Positions 8,965-18,167 of a DNA stretch of 64,000 nucleotides are shown in pieces. Below the pieces are notes generated by a model that searched no databases, was not told where the DNA came from, and saw only the letters and a program-made list of their open reading frames with translations. This DNA comes from Conchiformibius steedae (GTDB lineage: Bacteria > Pseudomonadota > Gammaproteobacteria > Burkholderiales > Neisseriaceae), in contig NZ_CP059563.1 in the NCBI RefSeq assembly GCF_014054725.1, positions 124,001-188,000 on the forward strand, read 5' to 3'. Within the stretch, counting starts at the first letter, position 1. Each line of letters begins with the position of its first letter. Position numbers and translations under genes: made by a program.

Positions 8965-9897
8965 ATGATGGAATCCATTTTAGAACTGCGTCATCTGCGT
9001 ACATTGGCGGCTTTGGCAGACACGGGCAGCTTGGCGGTGGCTGCGCAACGGGTGTTTTTAACCCAATCAGCGTTGTCGCACCAAATCCGTGCTTTGGAAA
9101 AACATTTTGATACGCCGCTGTTTGAACGCAAATCCATGCCGCTGCGTTTTACCCCCGCAGGCGAACGGCTGTTGAAGCTGGCGCACGAGTTATTGCCTTT
9201 GGTGGCAGCGGCGGAACGCGATTTAACCCAAATCGTACACGGCGAAGCGGGACAGCTGCGTTTGGCGGTGGAATGCCACACTTGTTTTGATTGGCTAATG
9301 CCTGCCATGGGCGTGTTCCGCCCACAGTGGCCACAGGTGGAATTGGATATTGTGTCGGGCTTTCAGGCAGACCCCGTTGCCCTGTTGTTAAGCCAAAGGG
9401 CAGATTTGGCGATTGTATCGGAAGCCATCCCCCAGCCCGAAATTGTTTATCGTCCGCTGTTTGCTTATGAAATGGTGGGCATTTGCGCCCCCGACCACGC
9501 TTTAGCAGAACGCAAAATCTGGCAAGCCGAAGATTTTGCCGCCGAAACGCTGATTACCTATCCCGTGCCTGATGATATGCTGGACTTACCACGCAAACTG
9601 CTGCTGCCGCAGGGCATCAATCCGCCGCGCCGCCACAGCGAATTAACCATTGCCATTGTGCAACTGGTTGCCAGCAGACGCGGCGTGGCGGCACTGCCGT
9701 ATTGGTCGGTGATGCCCTATGTGGAAAAAAACTATGTGGTGGCGCGTCAAATCGGTACGCCACCGCTGCAAAGCGAGTTATACGCCGCTTTACGCCGTCA
9801 AGACCAAGACCGTATTTATCTCAATGATTTTTGCGATATTGTCCGCCGTGAAGGTTTTGCCACCCTGCCCGGTTTAAGCCGTTTGAGTACAGATTAG
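8965..9897 (+). CDS. metR: LysR-family transcriptional regulator, MetR type
   Basis: Regulator of methionine biosynthesis genes in relatives, with homocysteine as co-effector. The 310-residue protein has an N-terminal winged HTH (about 5-65, 'LRHLRTLAALADTGSLAVAA' and 'TQSALSHQIRALEKHF') and a periplasmic-binding-type effector domain. 'LFERKSMPLRFTPAGE' and 'AVECHTCFDWLMPAM' closely follow E. coli MetR. It starts nine bases after the Correia-like element, so that element forms its promoter region. The TAG stop lies within the terminal repeat of the MITE-like element at 9895. Confidence 0.88.
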   Translation: MMESILELRHLRTLAALADTGSLAVAAQRVFLTQSALSHQIRALEKHFDTPLFERKSMPLRFTPAGERLLKLAHELLPLVAAAERDLTQIVHGEAGQLRLAVECHTCFDWLMPAMGVFRPQWPQVELDIVSGFQADPVALLLSQRADLAIVSEAIPQPEIVYRPLFAYEMVGICAPDHALAERKIWQAEDFAAETLITYPVPDDMLDLPRKLLLPQGINPPRRHSELTIAIVQLVASRRGVAALPYWSVMPYVEKNYVVARQIGTPPLQSELYAALRRQDQDRIYLNDFCDIVRREGFATLPGLSRLSTD

Positions 9898-9956
9898 GCG
9901 GACCTCATTTGCTTTGCCCCAAATAGCGCCGCATCAGCAAATAGAGGCACGCCCTA
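9895..9956. mobile_element. Short MITE-like element, 62 bp
   Basis: The left end TAGGCGGACCTCATTTGC and the right end, read on the other strand as TTAGGGCGTGCCTCTATTTG, form an imperfect inverted repeat. The right end matches that of the larger element at 15184-15348 (GCAAATAG-GG-ACGCCCTAAA). The left end coincides with the metR stop codon TAG. Confidence 0.5.
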
Positions 9957-10022
9957 AAGCTGCTTCCCATAATCCCCCGCATCGGCTATATTGACGCATC
10001 ACCCGCCATCAGGAGATGCACC

Positions 10023-12188
10023 ATGACCGAACTGCGCCAATCCTATCTTAACTACGCCGCCGCGCAAGAAACCGCGCCGCGCCGCGTATTGGAAAACGCC
10101 CTCGCCCTTGCCGAACAACACTATCCCGCCGATGCACGCGGCACACAGGCAGGCGAACCGCTGTTGCCGCGTTTGCTGTCTGCTGCACAAATGGTGGCGG
10201 ATATGGATTTGCTTGCCGATGCCGTTGCCGCCACCGTGCTGACCGACCTGCCCGCCTATGCCAACGACTGGGAAACCCTGATTAGCGAACAATGCAGTCC
10301 CACCGTTTGCCAACTCGTTCACGGTATAGACGAAGTCCAAAAACTCACCCATTTTGCCCGTGTAGATGCCCTTGCCACCCCCGAAGAACGCGCCCAACAA
10401 GCCGAAGCCATGCGTAAAATGCTGTTGGCGATGGTGTCCGACATCCGTGTCGTCCTGATTAAACTCGCCCTACGCACGCGCACCATGCAATATCTCGGAC
10501 AAGTGCCCGATTCCCCTGCCACCCGCGCCCTTGCCAAAGAAACATTGGATATTTTCGCGCCCTTGGCAAACCGTTTGGGTGTGTGGCAACTCAAATGGCA
10601 GCTGGAAGACCTCGGTTTCCGCCATCATAATCCCGAAGAATACCGCCGCATCGCCACCCTATTAGACGAAAAACGCGAAGAACGCCTAGAATATATTGAC
10701 AATTTTCTCAATATTTTGCGCGGCGAAATGGATAAAGCCCGCATTCATTACGATGTTGCAGGTCGTCCCAAGCACATCTATTCCATTTACAAAAAAATGG
10801 TGAAGAAAAAGCTGGATTTTGACGGCTTGTACGACATCCGCGCCGTGCGTATTTTGGTGGACAGCGTGGCAGAATGTTACAGCACCTTGGGCATTGTCCA
10901 CAGCCTGTGGCAACCGATTCCGGGTGAGTTTGACGACTACATCGCCAACCCCAAAGGCAACGGCTACAAAAGCCTGCATACCGTGATTGTCGGACCGGAA
11001 GACAAGGGCATTGAAGTGCAAATCCGCACCTTTGAAATGCACGAATTCAACGAATTCGGTGTGGCGGCGCACTGGCGTTACAAAGAAGGCGGTAAAGGCG
11101 ACAGCGCCTACGAACAAAAAATTGCTTGGCTGCGACAATTGCTGGACTGGCGCGAAAACATGGCGCAAAGCGGCACGGAAGACCTTGCCGCCGCCTTTCA
11201 AACCGAATTGTTTAACGACACCATTTATGTGTTGACCCCGCACGGCAAAGTGCTGTCGCTGCCTGCAGGCGCGACCCCCATTGATTTTGCCTACGCCCTG
11301 CACAGCGATTTGGGCGACCGCTGCCGCGGCGCAAAAGTGGACGGGCAGATTGTGCCTTTATCCACCCCCTTGGAAAACGGACAGCGCGTGGAAATCATCG
11401 CCGCCAAATCAGGCGAACCCTCGGTAAACTGGCTGCACGAAGGTTGGGTAAAAAGCCACCGCGCCATCAGCAAAATCCGCGCCCATATCCGCCGCCAAAA
11501 CGCCGAAACCATCCGCGAAGACGGCAAAAACCGTTTTGACAAAATCATCGCCAAAATCCACCCCAAACCCAACCAGCAGCAGCTGTGCGAAAAACTCGGT
11601 TTTAAGCAGTTGGACGAGCTGTACAGCGCACTCGGACAAGGCGAACTTACCCCACGCGCCGTCCAAAAAGCCTGTGAAACCACCCCACCGCCACCGCCCG
11701 CATCGCCGCAAAATATTGTCCGCAAATCCAAAATCAAAGCAGGCGGCAACGGCGTATTGATAGACGGCGAAGACGGCTTGCTGACCAATCTGGCAAAATG
11801 CTGCAAACCCGCCCCGCCCGATTTAATCGCAGGCTTTATTACCCGCGACCGCGGCGTATCCGTGCATCGGCAAAGTTGCAGCGATTTTGCCAACCTCTCG
11901 CGCCAACACCCCGAAAAAGTCCTGCCCGCAGCATGGGCGCAGGCTTCGGCAGAACAAGTGTTTGCCATCGGCATTGAAGTCCGCGCCCACGACCGCTCGG
12001 GCTTGCTGCGCGACGTATCCGACACCCTTACCCGCCACAAAATCAACGTAACCGCCGTACAAACCCAATCGCGCCAAATGGAAGCCACCATGCGTTTCAC
12101 TTTAGAAGTCAAACAAGTAGATGATTTACCGCGTGTTTTGGCATCGGTGGCAGAAGTGAAAGGCGTAACGGGCGTGATGCGTTTGTAA
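10023..12188 (+). CDS. relA: GTP pyrophosphokinase RelA ((p)ppGpp synthetase I)
   Basis: Ribosome-associated stringent-response enzyme that transfers pyrophosphate from ATP to GTP/GDP on amino-acid starvation. The 721-residue protein has four parts. The N-terminal region corresponds to the hydrolase but lacks the HD metal motif. The synthetase domain (about 240-360) contains 'GRPKHIYSIYKKM' and 'GEFDDYIANPKGNGYKSLHT'; the acidic EFDD loop is typical of RelA rather than SpoT. A TGS domain follows at about 398-462, then the ZFD/ACT C-terminus ('CKPAPPDLIAGFITRDRGVSVH'). SpoT must lie elsewhere. AGGAG precedes the ATG. Confidence 0.94.
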   Translation: MTELRQSYLNYAAAQETAPRRVLENALALAEQHYPADARGTQAGEPLLPRLLSAAQMVADMDLLADAVAATVLTDLPAYANDWETLISEQCSPTVCQLVHGIDEVQKLTHFARVDALATPEERAQQAEAMRKMLLAMVSDIRVVLIKLALRTRTMQYLGQVPDSPATRALAKETLDIFAPLANRLGVWQLKWQLEDLGFRHHNPEEYRRIATLLDEKREERLEYIDNFLNILRGEMDKARIHYDVAGRPKHIYSIYKKMVKKKLDFDGLYDIRAVRILVDSVAECYSTLGIVHSLWQPIPGEFDDYIANPKGNGYKSLHTVIVGPEDKGIEVQIRTFEMHEFNEFGVAAHWRYKEGGKGDSAYEQKIAWLRQLLDWRENMAQSGTEDLAAAFQTELFNDTIYVLTPHGKVLSLPAGATPIDFAYALHSDLGDRCRGAKVDGQIVPLSTPLENGQRVEIIAAKSGEPSVNWLHEGWVKSHRAISKIRAHIRRQNAETIREDGKNRFDKIIAKIHPKPNQQQLCEKLGFKQLDELYSALGQGELTPRAVQKACETTPPPPPASPQNIVRKSKIKAGGNGVLIDGEDGLLTNLAKCCKPAPPDLIAGFITRDRGVSVHRQSCSDFANLSRQHPEKVLPAAWAQASAEQVFAIGIEVRAHDRSGLLRDVSDTLTRHKINVTAVQTQSRQMEATMRFTLEVKQVDDLPRVLASVAEVKGVTGVMRL

Positions 12189-12194
12189 ACTCCG

Positions 12195-12228
12195 CTGCCT
12201 GAAAACCGTTCTGTGGGTTTTCAGGCAG
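12195..12228 (+). terminator. relA terminator built from paired uptake-type sequences
   Basis: Stem CTGCCTGAAAACC / GGTTTTCAGGCAG with an 8-base loop. Each arm contains CTGCCTGAA, the core of the uptake-type word repeated through the window. Confidence 0.85.
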
Positions 12229-12335
12229 TTTGCCCTTTATTTACCAGCCGAAAGATTGCCAAAACCCCCATATTCTGCCAATATAAGCGCCGTGCCTCAC
12301 CGAACATATTTTTATCCATATCAATAAGGTAGATT

Positions 12336-13214
12336 ATGAAAACCCTTTTTAGCACACTCGCCCTTACCCTGCTGCTAACCGCTTGTGGCAGCAGCGGCAC
12401 TTCCCTGCAAGAACTGCCCTACCCCAACACCCATCAAGGCAAGCCCTCTGGCACCCAAGCAGGCAATAATCAAAATCATGGCGGAAATCATCCCGCCACC
12501 AATCCGCCCAACACCTCTGCGGGTAATCCAAACAATAGTGGAAACAGCAACCAGCCCACTACCCAGCCACCTAAATCTACTGTGATTACAGGTGATTATT
12601 TTGGTGAAAAATACGAGAAATTTTCCCCCGATACCAGCATTCACACCCCCAATGGCAAATTGGAAATTTTACAAGTTGAAGGACAAAGTATTGCCCTGAT
12701 TCCCGAAGATGCCATTAATCGCACTAAAGATAGTGATTTTTTTGATTGGGACAAACAAACTGAATACGGTATTATCGGTACACACTTAAAATATGCCCGC
12801 TATGGCACAGTTTCCACATACAAACACCCCAGTAAAGATTTTGCCTATTTGTTTGCCCAAGGCAGCCAAAGTGAATCTTTACCCAATAAAGGAAGTGCCA
12901 CTTATCGGGGACGCGCTTTAGCATTAGTGGATGATGAAAAAGATGATTTCAAAGGAACATCACAATTCACTGTTGATTTTGGCAAAAAAACTTTAGAGGG
13001 TACTTTGTCATTTACTGGGCAATACCGAGACATCCCTTTACGCGCCACCATTCAAGGCAGCCATTTCCAAGGTACGCATAATAAAGTCTTTACCAAAGGT
13101 ACATTTTATGGCGATAACGGCGCAGAATTAGCAGGCGTGTTTGACGAACGTGAAATTGCCGACCAACCTGCCAGCGGTAAATTTGGCGGTGCATTTGGCG
13201 CAAGCAAACAATAA
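12336..13214 (+). CDS. Surface lipoprotein with TbpB/NHBA-like C-terminal barrel
   Basis: Predicted outer-membrane lipoprotein of 292 residues. A lipoprotein signal peptide ends at LLTAC, with the lipidated Cys at 17. A low-complexity Gly/Asn/Pro/Thr/Ser linker follows (about 20-85), then a beta-rich domain. The C-terminus 'GTFYGDNGAELAGVFDER' plus 'GKFGGAFGASKQ' resembles the end of transferrin-binding protein B, NHBA and other Slam-exported lipoproteins. The ligand cannot be told from sequence. Candidate roles are host-protein binding or immune evasion. The gene is flanked by terminators and appears monocistronic; codon usage is more AT-rich than its neighbours. Confidence 0.72.
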   Translation: MKTLFSTLALTLLLTACGSSGTSLQELPYPNTHQGKPSGTQAGNNQNHGGNHPATNPPNTSAGNPNNSGNSNQPTTQPPKSTVITGDYFGEKYEKFSPDTSIHTPNGKLEILQVEGQSIALIPEDAINRTKDSDFFDWDKQTEYGIIGTHLKYARYGTVSTYKHPSKDFAYLFAQGSQSESLPNKGSATYRGRALALVDDEKDDFKGTSQFTVDFGKKTLEGTLSFTGQYRDIPLRATIQGSHFQGTHNKVFTKGTFYGDNGAELAGVFDEREIADQPASGKFGGAFGASKQ

Positions 13215-13229
13215 TTTATTCTCATAAGC

Positions 13230-13265
13230 AAACCCCATATCCTGTTTACACGGGATATGGGGTTT
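13230..13265. terminator. Terminator between the surface lipoprotein and the exported protein
   Basis: Perfect 13-bp stem AAACCCCATATCC / GGATATGGGGTTT between convergent genes; usable from both sides. Confidence 0.8.
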
Positions 13266-13283
13266 GTATTGCTTAATCAAGCA

Positions 13284-13706
13284 TTATTTCAGTTTGGCAG
13301 TGGTGGCTTTATCCAGCTTGCAGTTATCTACCACAATGCGGTTGGTATTGCCTTGGCGCACTGAAAATACGCCGCCGTTTTTTTGGTCTAACGTTTTGGC
13401 ATCCAAAGGCTCAGTTGTCCACAATGTGCCGCCTGCGCTGGCAAAACGGCTCACTTGCTTGCCGTTTTCTACAGGGAATAATCCGGGGGAAATCACATCG
13501 TTTAATTTTACCTGCGCTGCGACAATGCGCCCTTTGTGCATACCGTACATCACGCCCAATTGAATGGTGTCGTCTTTTTTACCGTTTAACCAGCGGCATT
13601 CGTACAGCACTTCTTTTTTGCTGTCAATCACCAAATCATCGGCAAGTGCGCCACCACAGGCAAACGCGGCAGCGGCTATAGCGGCAAAACGGAAGATTTT
13701 TTGCAT
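13284..13706 (-). CDS. Small exported protein of unknown function
   Basis: Predicted periplasmic or secreted protein of 140 residues. The signal peptide is 'MQKIFRFAAIAAAAFACGGALA', then a mature domain of about 118 residues with two cysteines ('LYECRW' near its start and 'VVDNCKLD' near its end) that could form a disulfide. The pattern 'YEC...IQLGVMYG...AAQVKLND...C' is reminiscent of the small lysozyme-inhibitor/adhesin-complex fold encoded at 57959, but the similarity is weak. The ATG at 13706 has AAAGGA upstream, which an upstream in-frame ATG lacks. Confidence 0.7.
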   Translation of the reverse strand: MQKIFRFAAIAAAAFACGGALADDLVIDSKKEVLYECRWLNGKKDDTIQLGVMYGMHKGRIVAAQVKLNDVISPGLFPVENGKQVSRFASAGGTLWTTEPLDAKTLDQKNGGVFSVRQGNTNRIVVDNCKLDKATTAKLK

Positions 13707-13782
13707 GGCAGTTCCTTTCGGTGCAATCGGGTTGAAAGTGCCATTATAAACCTGTGCCTTGTTGTGATGTGTTGGCATGGCG

Positions 13783-14409
13783 TTAAACTTCGTTGTCGGC
13801 GCGGGTGTGGTCTGATGCAAACCATGCGCCTACGGCGGCTTCGGCTTCGTCTATGCCCTGTTTTTTTAGGCTGGAAAACAGTTGTACCGAAATTTGCTGT
13901 GTTTGTGCCATGCCGCGCAACGATTGTTTGACTGCCGACAAGGTTTTAATTTGTTCGTTCTTGGATAATTTATCGGCTTTGGAAAGCAGGATATGCACGG
14001 GCTTGCCAGTGGGCAGGAAAAATTCCAGCATTTTTTTGTCGGAATCTTTTAAGGGGTGGCGGGCATCCATAATCAGCACCAAACCGCGCAGTTGCGGGCG
14101 GGTTTGCAAATACTGTCCCAGCAGCGTTACCCAATGGGTGCGTATGGCTTCGGGTACTTGGGCATAGCCGTAGCCCGGTAAATCCGCCATAAAGCAGCCG
14201 TTAGACAGCTCAAAAAAGTTGATGTGTTGGGTGCGCCCTGGGGTTTTGGACACAAACGCCAAACGCACATGGTTGCATAAGGTGTTAATCGCGCTGGATT
14301 TTCCTGCGTTGCTGCGCCCCACAAAGGCAATTTCGGCGGGGGTGTCGGGCAGGTCTTTCAAGTGATTGACGGTAGTAAAAAATTTGGCGTTTTGAAACAG
14401 ACGGCTCAT
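13783..14409 (-). CDS. engB: Ribosome biogenesis GTP-binding protein YihA/YsxC
   Basis: Essential TRAFAC-class GTPase for assembly of the large ribosomal subunit. The 208 residues match the family. G1 is '[14 protein letters not shown]' (about residue 30), G3 is 'DLPGYGYA', G4 is 'LLSKADKL', and the switch region '[13 protein letters not shown]' is present. The gene is divergent from cytochrome c4. Its end lies 76 bases before the small exported protein gene on the same strand. Confidence 0.96.
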   Translation of the reverse strand: MSRLFQNAKFFTTVNHLKDLPDTPAEIAFVGRSNAGKSSAINTLCNHVRLAFVSKTPGRTQHINFFELSNGCFMADLPGYGYAQVPEAIRTHWVTLLGQYLQTRPQLRGLVLIMDARHPLKDSDKKMLEFFLPTGKPVHILLSKADKLSKNEQIKTLSAVKQSLRGMAQTQQISVQLFSSLKKQGIDEAEAAVGAWFASDHTRADNEV

Positions 14410-14562
14410 GGTTCGGGCATTTGTGTAGAATCAAGATATTGTATAGAATACCATGTTTGACGCGGCGGCAGGCGGATTTGTGCGTTTTCCGCACCGTTGC
14501 AAGCATAACGACAACAACGGTTGCGCTGTTGCGGCGCAGCCCATTATTCAGGAGCATTTTCC

Positions 14563-15186
14563 ATGAAACGACTGATGGTACCTGCGCTGTGGCTGTTGGG
14601 TGCAACGGCTGTTGCCGCGCCCGCTGCCGATTTGGCTAAAGGCAAACAAATCGCCGAAACGGTGTGCGCTGCCTGTCATGCCGCTGATGGCAACAGCAGC
14701 ATTGCTGCTTATCCGCGTTTGGCGGGTCAGCATCCCGCATTTATTTACAAACAAACCAAAGACATCAAAGAAGGCAAACGCACCACCGGTTCATCAGCGG
14801 CAATGATGCCGATGGTGCAGGGTTTGAGCGATGAAGACATCCGCAATGTGGCGGCGTTTTATGCCAAACAGCCGCCGCGTTCGGGCGAAACCAATCCCAA
14901 ACCCGACCCGAAATTGGGCGCAAAAATTTTCCGTGGCGGCTTGCCAGAGAAAAAAATCCCTGCTTGCATGGCGTGCCACAGCCCCAACGGTGCGGGCATT
15001 CCTGCTGCAGGTACGGCAGTTACCGCCTATCCGCGTTTGAGCGGTCAGCACGCCGATTATGTGGTCACCCAGCTGAAAGCCTACGCCGCCGACCAGCGCA
15101 CGGGCAATATGATGCGCGACATCGCCAAACGCATGAGCGAAGAAGACATGAAAGCCGTGGCGAACTTTATTCAAGGTTTGCACTAG
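14563..15186 (+). CDS. Di-haem cytochrome c4
   Basis: Periplasmic electron carrier to terminal oxidases. The 207-residue protein has a signal peptide (MKRLMVPALWLLGATAVAA) and two class I cytochrome c domains, with haem motifs CAACH at 35-39 and CMACH at 135-139. Both domains repeat 'YPRL(A/S)GQH', typical of c4 cytochromes. The ATG at 14563 has CAGGAG upstream. The stop TAG is the first three bases of the MITE-like element at 15184. Confidence 0.93.
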   Translation: MKRLMVPALWLLGATAVAAPAADLAKGKQIAETVCAACHAADGNSSIAAYPRLAGQHPAFIYKQTKDIKEGKRTTGSSAAMMPMVQGLSDEDIRNVAAFYAKQPPRSGETNPKPDPKLGAKIFRGGLPEKKIPACMACHSPNGAGIPAAGTAVTAYPRLSGQHADYVVTQLKAYAADQRTGNMMRDIAKRMSEEDMKAVANFIQGLH

Positions 15187-15348
15187 GGCATATCCCTATT
15201 TACTTATGCGGCGGTGTTTTTGGTATAAACCCGCGTCTGCCGCGTTAAAAATCCTTGCAAGGTGTTCAACCTTGCGCGGATTTTTGCCTTGCATACACGG
15301 ATTTCTACTCAAAAAACCGCTTGGCAAAGCAAATAGGGACACGCCCTA
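15184..15348. mobile_element. MITE-like element, 165 bp
   Basis: Terminal inverted repeats TAGGGCATATCCCTATTTAC (left) and TAGGGCGTGTCCCTATTTGC (right, read on the minus strand) match at 17 of 20 positions. There is no coding capacity inside. It contains a terminator-like hairpin at 15247-15285 that may now end cytochrome c4 transcription. Its left end starts at the cytochrome c4 stop codon. It shares its right end with the 62-bp element at 9895. Confidence 0.6.
15247..15285 (+). terminator. Terminator carried inside the MITE-like element
   Basis: Stem AAAAATCC-TTGCAAGGT / ACCTTGC-GC-GGATTTTT with a GTTCA loop, ending in five T. Confidence 0.65.
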
Positions 15349-15407
15349 AATTGATTTTTTGATGCCGCGTTCAGTATCTTATACTGACAATAGCTTCAAT
15401 CTATTAC

Positions 15408-15446
15408 AGGCTGCCCAAGCGGTAAAACCGTTTCGGGCAGCCTGAA
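15408..15446. repeat. Inverted pair of uptake-type words
   Basis: CAGGCTGCCC and GGGCAGCCTG flank an 18-base spacer; the right copy is followed by AA, giving GGGCAGCCTGAA. It could be a weak hairpin upstream of the DUF421 gene. Confidence 0.5.
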
Positions 15447-15479
15447 TCCGCGTTAAAATCGCCGTTTCTACCGCCCGCC

Positions 15480-16148
15480 ATGCCCTACATGACAGCCCCA
15501 CACCTGTTTGCCGCATTCAAACTGCTTGCCGGTTTTGCCACGGTTGCCGCTTATTTAACACTCAAGCGCAAAACCCAAATCCAAGCATTAACGCCCATTG
15601 ATGTGATGGGCGGTTTGCTCATTGGCGGCATGGCAGGTAGCACCGTTTATCAACCTGACACCGCCGTTTTATCCTATCTGGCACAACTGCTTGCCGCCAT
15701 TGGCATCATGCTGCTGCTCAACCGTTTTCTGTATCCCGCCGCCCGCCCAAGCACAACGGATAAAGCCCTGTCCGTTATCATCAACGGCAAACTGCAACCC
15801 CATCTGCTCAAAGCGCGTACCCCCTTTCACCTGCCCGATTTTATGGCGCAACTGCGTTCACGCGGAATTTACTCGCTGCGCGAAGTGGATTTTGCCCAAA
15901 TTGAAGCAGACGGCACCCTCACCGTTATCAAACACGGCGAAGGCAGACGCAATTTCCTGCTCGCGCACAAAGGGCAGATTTTGGCAGGACAGCTCAAACA
16001 AATCGGCAGAGACCCCAACTGGCTGATTGCTGCGCTTGCCGAAATGGGCATTGAATTAGAAGATGTTTTTCTTGCCGAACTGGCAAACGGCAACGAACTG
16101 TATGTGGTGCGCAACAACGCCGCCACCGCCGTCAATATATTGGACTGA
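15480..16148 (+). CDS. DUF421/YetF-type membrane protein
   Basis: The 222-residue inner-membrane protein has about three N-terminal helices (residues 8-85) and a cytoplasmic C-terminal domain. 'LREVDFAQIEADGTLTVI' is the characteristic DUF421 (YetF/YcaP-like) strand-helix signature, preceded by 'ALSVIINGKL'. The biochemical role of the family is unknown. It starts just upstream of resB (four bases between stop and ATG), so it is probably the first gene of that operon. Confidence 0.8.
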   Translation: MPYMTAPHLFAAFKLLAGFATVAAYLTLKRKTQIQALTPIDVMGGLLIGGMAGSTVYQPDTAVLSYLAQLLAAIGIMLLLNRFLYPAARPSTTDKALSVIINGKLQPHLLKARTPFHLPDFMAQLRSRGIYSLREVDFAQIEADGTLTVIKHGEGRRNFLLAHKGQILAGQLKQIGRDPNWLIAALAEMGIELEDVFLAELANGNELYVVRNNAATAVNILD

Positions 16149-16151
16149 CCC

Positions 16152-18167
16152 ATGTCAAAAATCCCCCTTATCCGCCGTCCGTGGTTTGCCTTTTTAAGTT
16201 CCATGCGTTTTGCCGTGGCGCTGTTGTGTGTCTTGGCGATTGCCTCGGTTATCGGCACGGTGCTGCAACAAAATCAGCCCCCGCAAAACTATGTCGTTAA
16301 ATTCGGACCGTTTTGGGCGGAAATGTTCCGTTCTTTGGGTTTGTTTGACGTTTACGCCTCATGGTGGTTTGTGCTGATTATGCTATTTCTTGTGATTAGC
16401 ACAGGGCTGTGTCTGTGGCGCAATATTCCGCCCTTTTTGCGCGAGATGCGTTCGTTCCGCCTCAACGCCACCGCCAAATCGCTGACCCACATGCGCCACA
16501 ACGCCGCCCTTCCCCAGCTGAATCCCGCCGTGGCACAGCGTTATTTGGAAGTAAACGGCTTCCGCGTCAAAAGCCAAAGCCGCGACGACGGCACACTATT
16601 GCTCGCCGCCAAAAAAGGTTCTGCCAACAAATGGGGTTATATTTTGGCGCACAGCGCCCTAATTGTGATTTGCATTGGCGGATTGATTGACAGCAACTTA
16701 TTGTTAAAACTGGGTATGTTGGGCGGGCGCATTGTGCCTGAACAAAACGCCGTGTTTGCCCGCGATTTTCAGCCACACAGCATTTTAGGCACGCAAAACC
16801 CCTCTTTCCGCGCCAATGCCGAAATCGTAGAAGGACAAACCACTTCCGCTGCCTTTATCAACGCCGACAAAGGCATGCTGCTGCAAGAACTGCCCTTTAG
16901 CGTGGAACTGAAAAAATTTCATATTGATTTTTACGATACGGGCATGCCCAAAGATTTTGCCAGCGACCTGCGCATTACCGATACCGCCAGCGGCGAAGTC
17001 ATCAACAAAACCATCCGCGTCAATCACCCCTTTACCCATCGCGGCGTTACCCTGTATCAGGCAAGCTATGGCGACGGCGGTTCAGACGTGCAGTTTCGCA
17101 CATGGAATTTGGGCGGAAACGGCGAAGCCGCCGCTATGAAAGCCGTTTCCCAACGCCAATACCCCCTTGATTTGGGCAGCACGGGACAATACCGTTTGGA
17201 ATTTGGCGAACTGCGCGTGTATAACGTAGAAAACTTGGACAGCCCCGACACCCCCGACAACCTATCGGGCAAGCTGCACGAAGTGCGCAGCGTGCGCCAA
17301 GACAAAAAATTTCAAAATGTCGGACCCACCATTACCTTTAAAATCCGCGACCGTGCAGGACAAGCCCGCGAATACGTCAATTATATGCTGCCGCTGTTGC
17401 GCGAAGGCAGCCTGTACTTTGCCACAGGCGAACGCGCCAACGCCAACGAACCCTACCGCTGGCTGATGATTCCCGCCGATGCACAGGGCAAACCCGACAG
17501 CTTTATGGCATTGCGCGAAACCCTGCGCCGTCCCGAAGCACAAGAAAAAATCATTGCCCAAGCCGCTGCCGCCGTTAGCGAAGAAGTGCGCCCGCAGTTT
17601 CAAGAAGCCGTCAAACACCTGTTGGCACAATTTCAACGCGGCGGTTTTCACACCATCGACAGCCACATTAAAAACACCGTTCCCGCTGCCGAACAGCAAA
17701 AAACGGGCGAGCTGATGTATCAGATTTTAATCGGCGCGATGCACCACGCCCTAGACGAAGCCCTTGCTTACAAACAGCTTCCCGCCATGCCCGCAGGCGA
17801 AGCACGGAATAAATTTATTCTCAACAGCTTGGATGCCTACACAGGTTTAACGCAATTTTCCGCGCCCGTGCTGCTGCAAATGACAGGTTACAAGTCCGTG
17901 AATATGTCGGGGATTCAAATGAGTAAATCCCCTGGTGCAGGCTTGGTGTATTTGGGTTCGCTGCTGCTGGTGTTGGGAACGGTATTTATGTTTTATGTGC
18001 GCGAAAAACGCGCATGGCTGCTGTTTGACGGCGACAACGCCCATTTTGCCATGTCCGCAGCGCGAAACGAGCGCGAATTAAACCGCGAGTTCCCCGAACA
18101 TCTGCACAAATTAAGCGTATTGGCACAAGAAACGGCGGAAAGCCCACAAGCACATGAAAAACCGTAA
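16152..18167 (+). CDS. resB: Cytochrome c biogenesis protein ResB (System II)
   Basis: With CcsA (ResC) it forms the System II haem export and cytochrome c ligation complex. The 671-residue protein has three N-terminal TM helices (around 13-35, 65-90 and 165-185), a long periplasmic domain and a last TM helix near 590-615 ('LVYLGSLLLVLGTVFMFYVR'). 'SSMRFAVALLCVLAIASVIGTVLQQNQP' type sequence at the N-terminus and 'INKTIRVNHPFTHRGVTLYQASYGD' type sequence in the middle are family hallmarks. It serves the c-type cytochrome encoded nearby. The next gene overlaps it by 14 bases. Confidence 0.95.
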   Translation: MSKIPLIRRPWFAFLSSMRFAVALLCVLAIASVIGTVLQQNQPPQNYVVKFGPFWAEMFRSLGLFDVYASWWFVLIMLFLVISTGLCLWRNIPPFLREMRSFRLNATAKSLTHMRHNAALPQLNPAVAQRYLEVNGFRVKSQSRDDGTLLLAAKKGSANKWGYILAHSALIVICIGGLIDSNLLLKLGMLGGRIVPEQNAVFARDFQPHSILGTQNPSFRANAEIVEGQTTSAAFINADKGMLLQELPFSVELKKFHIDFYDTGMPKDFASDLRITDTASGEVINKTIRVNHPFTHRGVTLYQASYGDGGSDVQFRTWNLGGNGEAAAMKAVSQRQYPLDLGSTGQYRLEFGELRVYNVENLDSPDTPDNLSGKLHEVRSVRQDKKFQNVGPTITFKIRDRAGQAREYVNYMLPLLREGSLYFATGERANANEPYRWLMIPADAQGKPDSFMALRETLRRPEAQEKIIAQAAAAVSEEVRPQFQEAVKHLLAQFQRGGFHTIDSHIKNTVPAAEQQKTGELMYQILIGAMHHALDEALAYKQLPAMPAGEARNKFILNSLDAYTGLTQFSAPVLLQMTGYKSVNMSGIQMSKSPGAGLVYLGSLLLVLGTVFMFYVREKRAWLLFDGDNAHFAMSAARNERELNREFPEHLHKLSVLAQETAESPQAHEKP

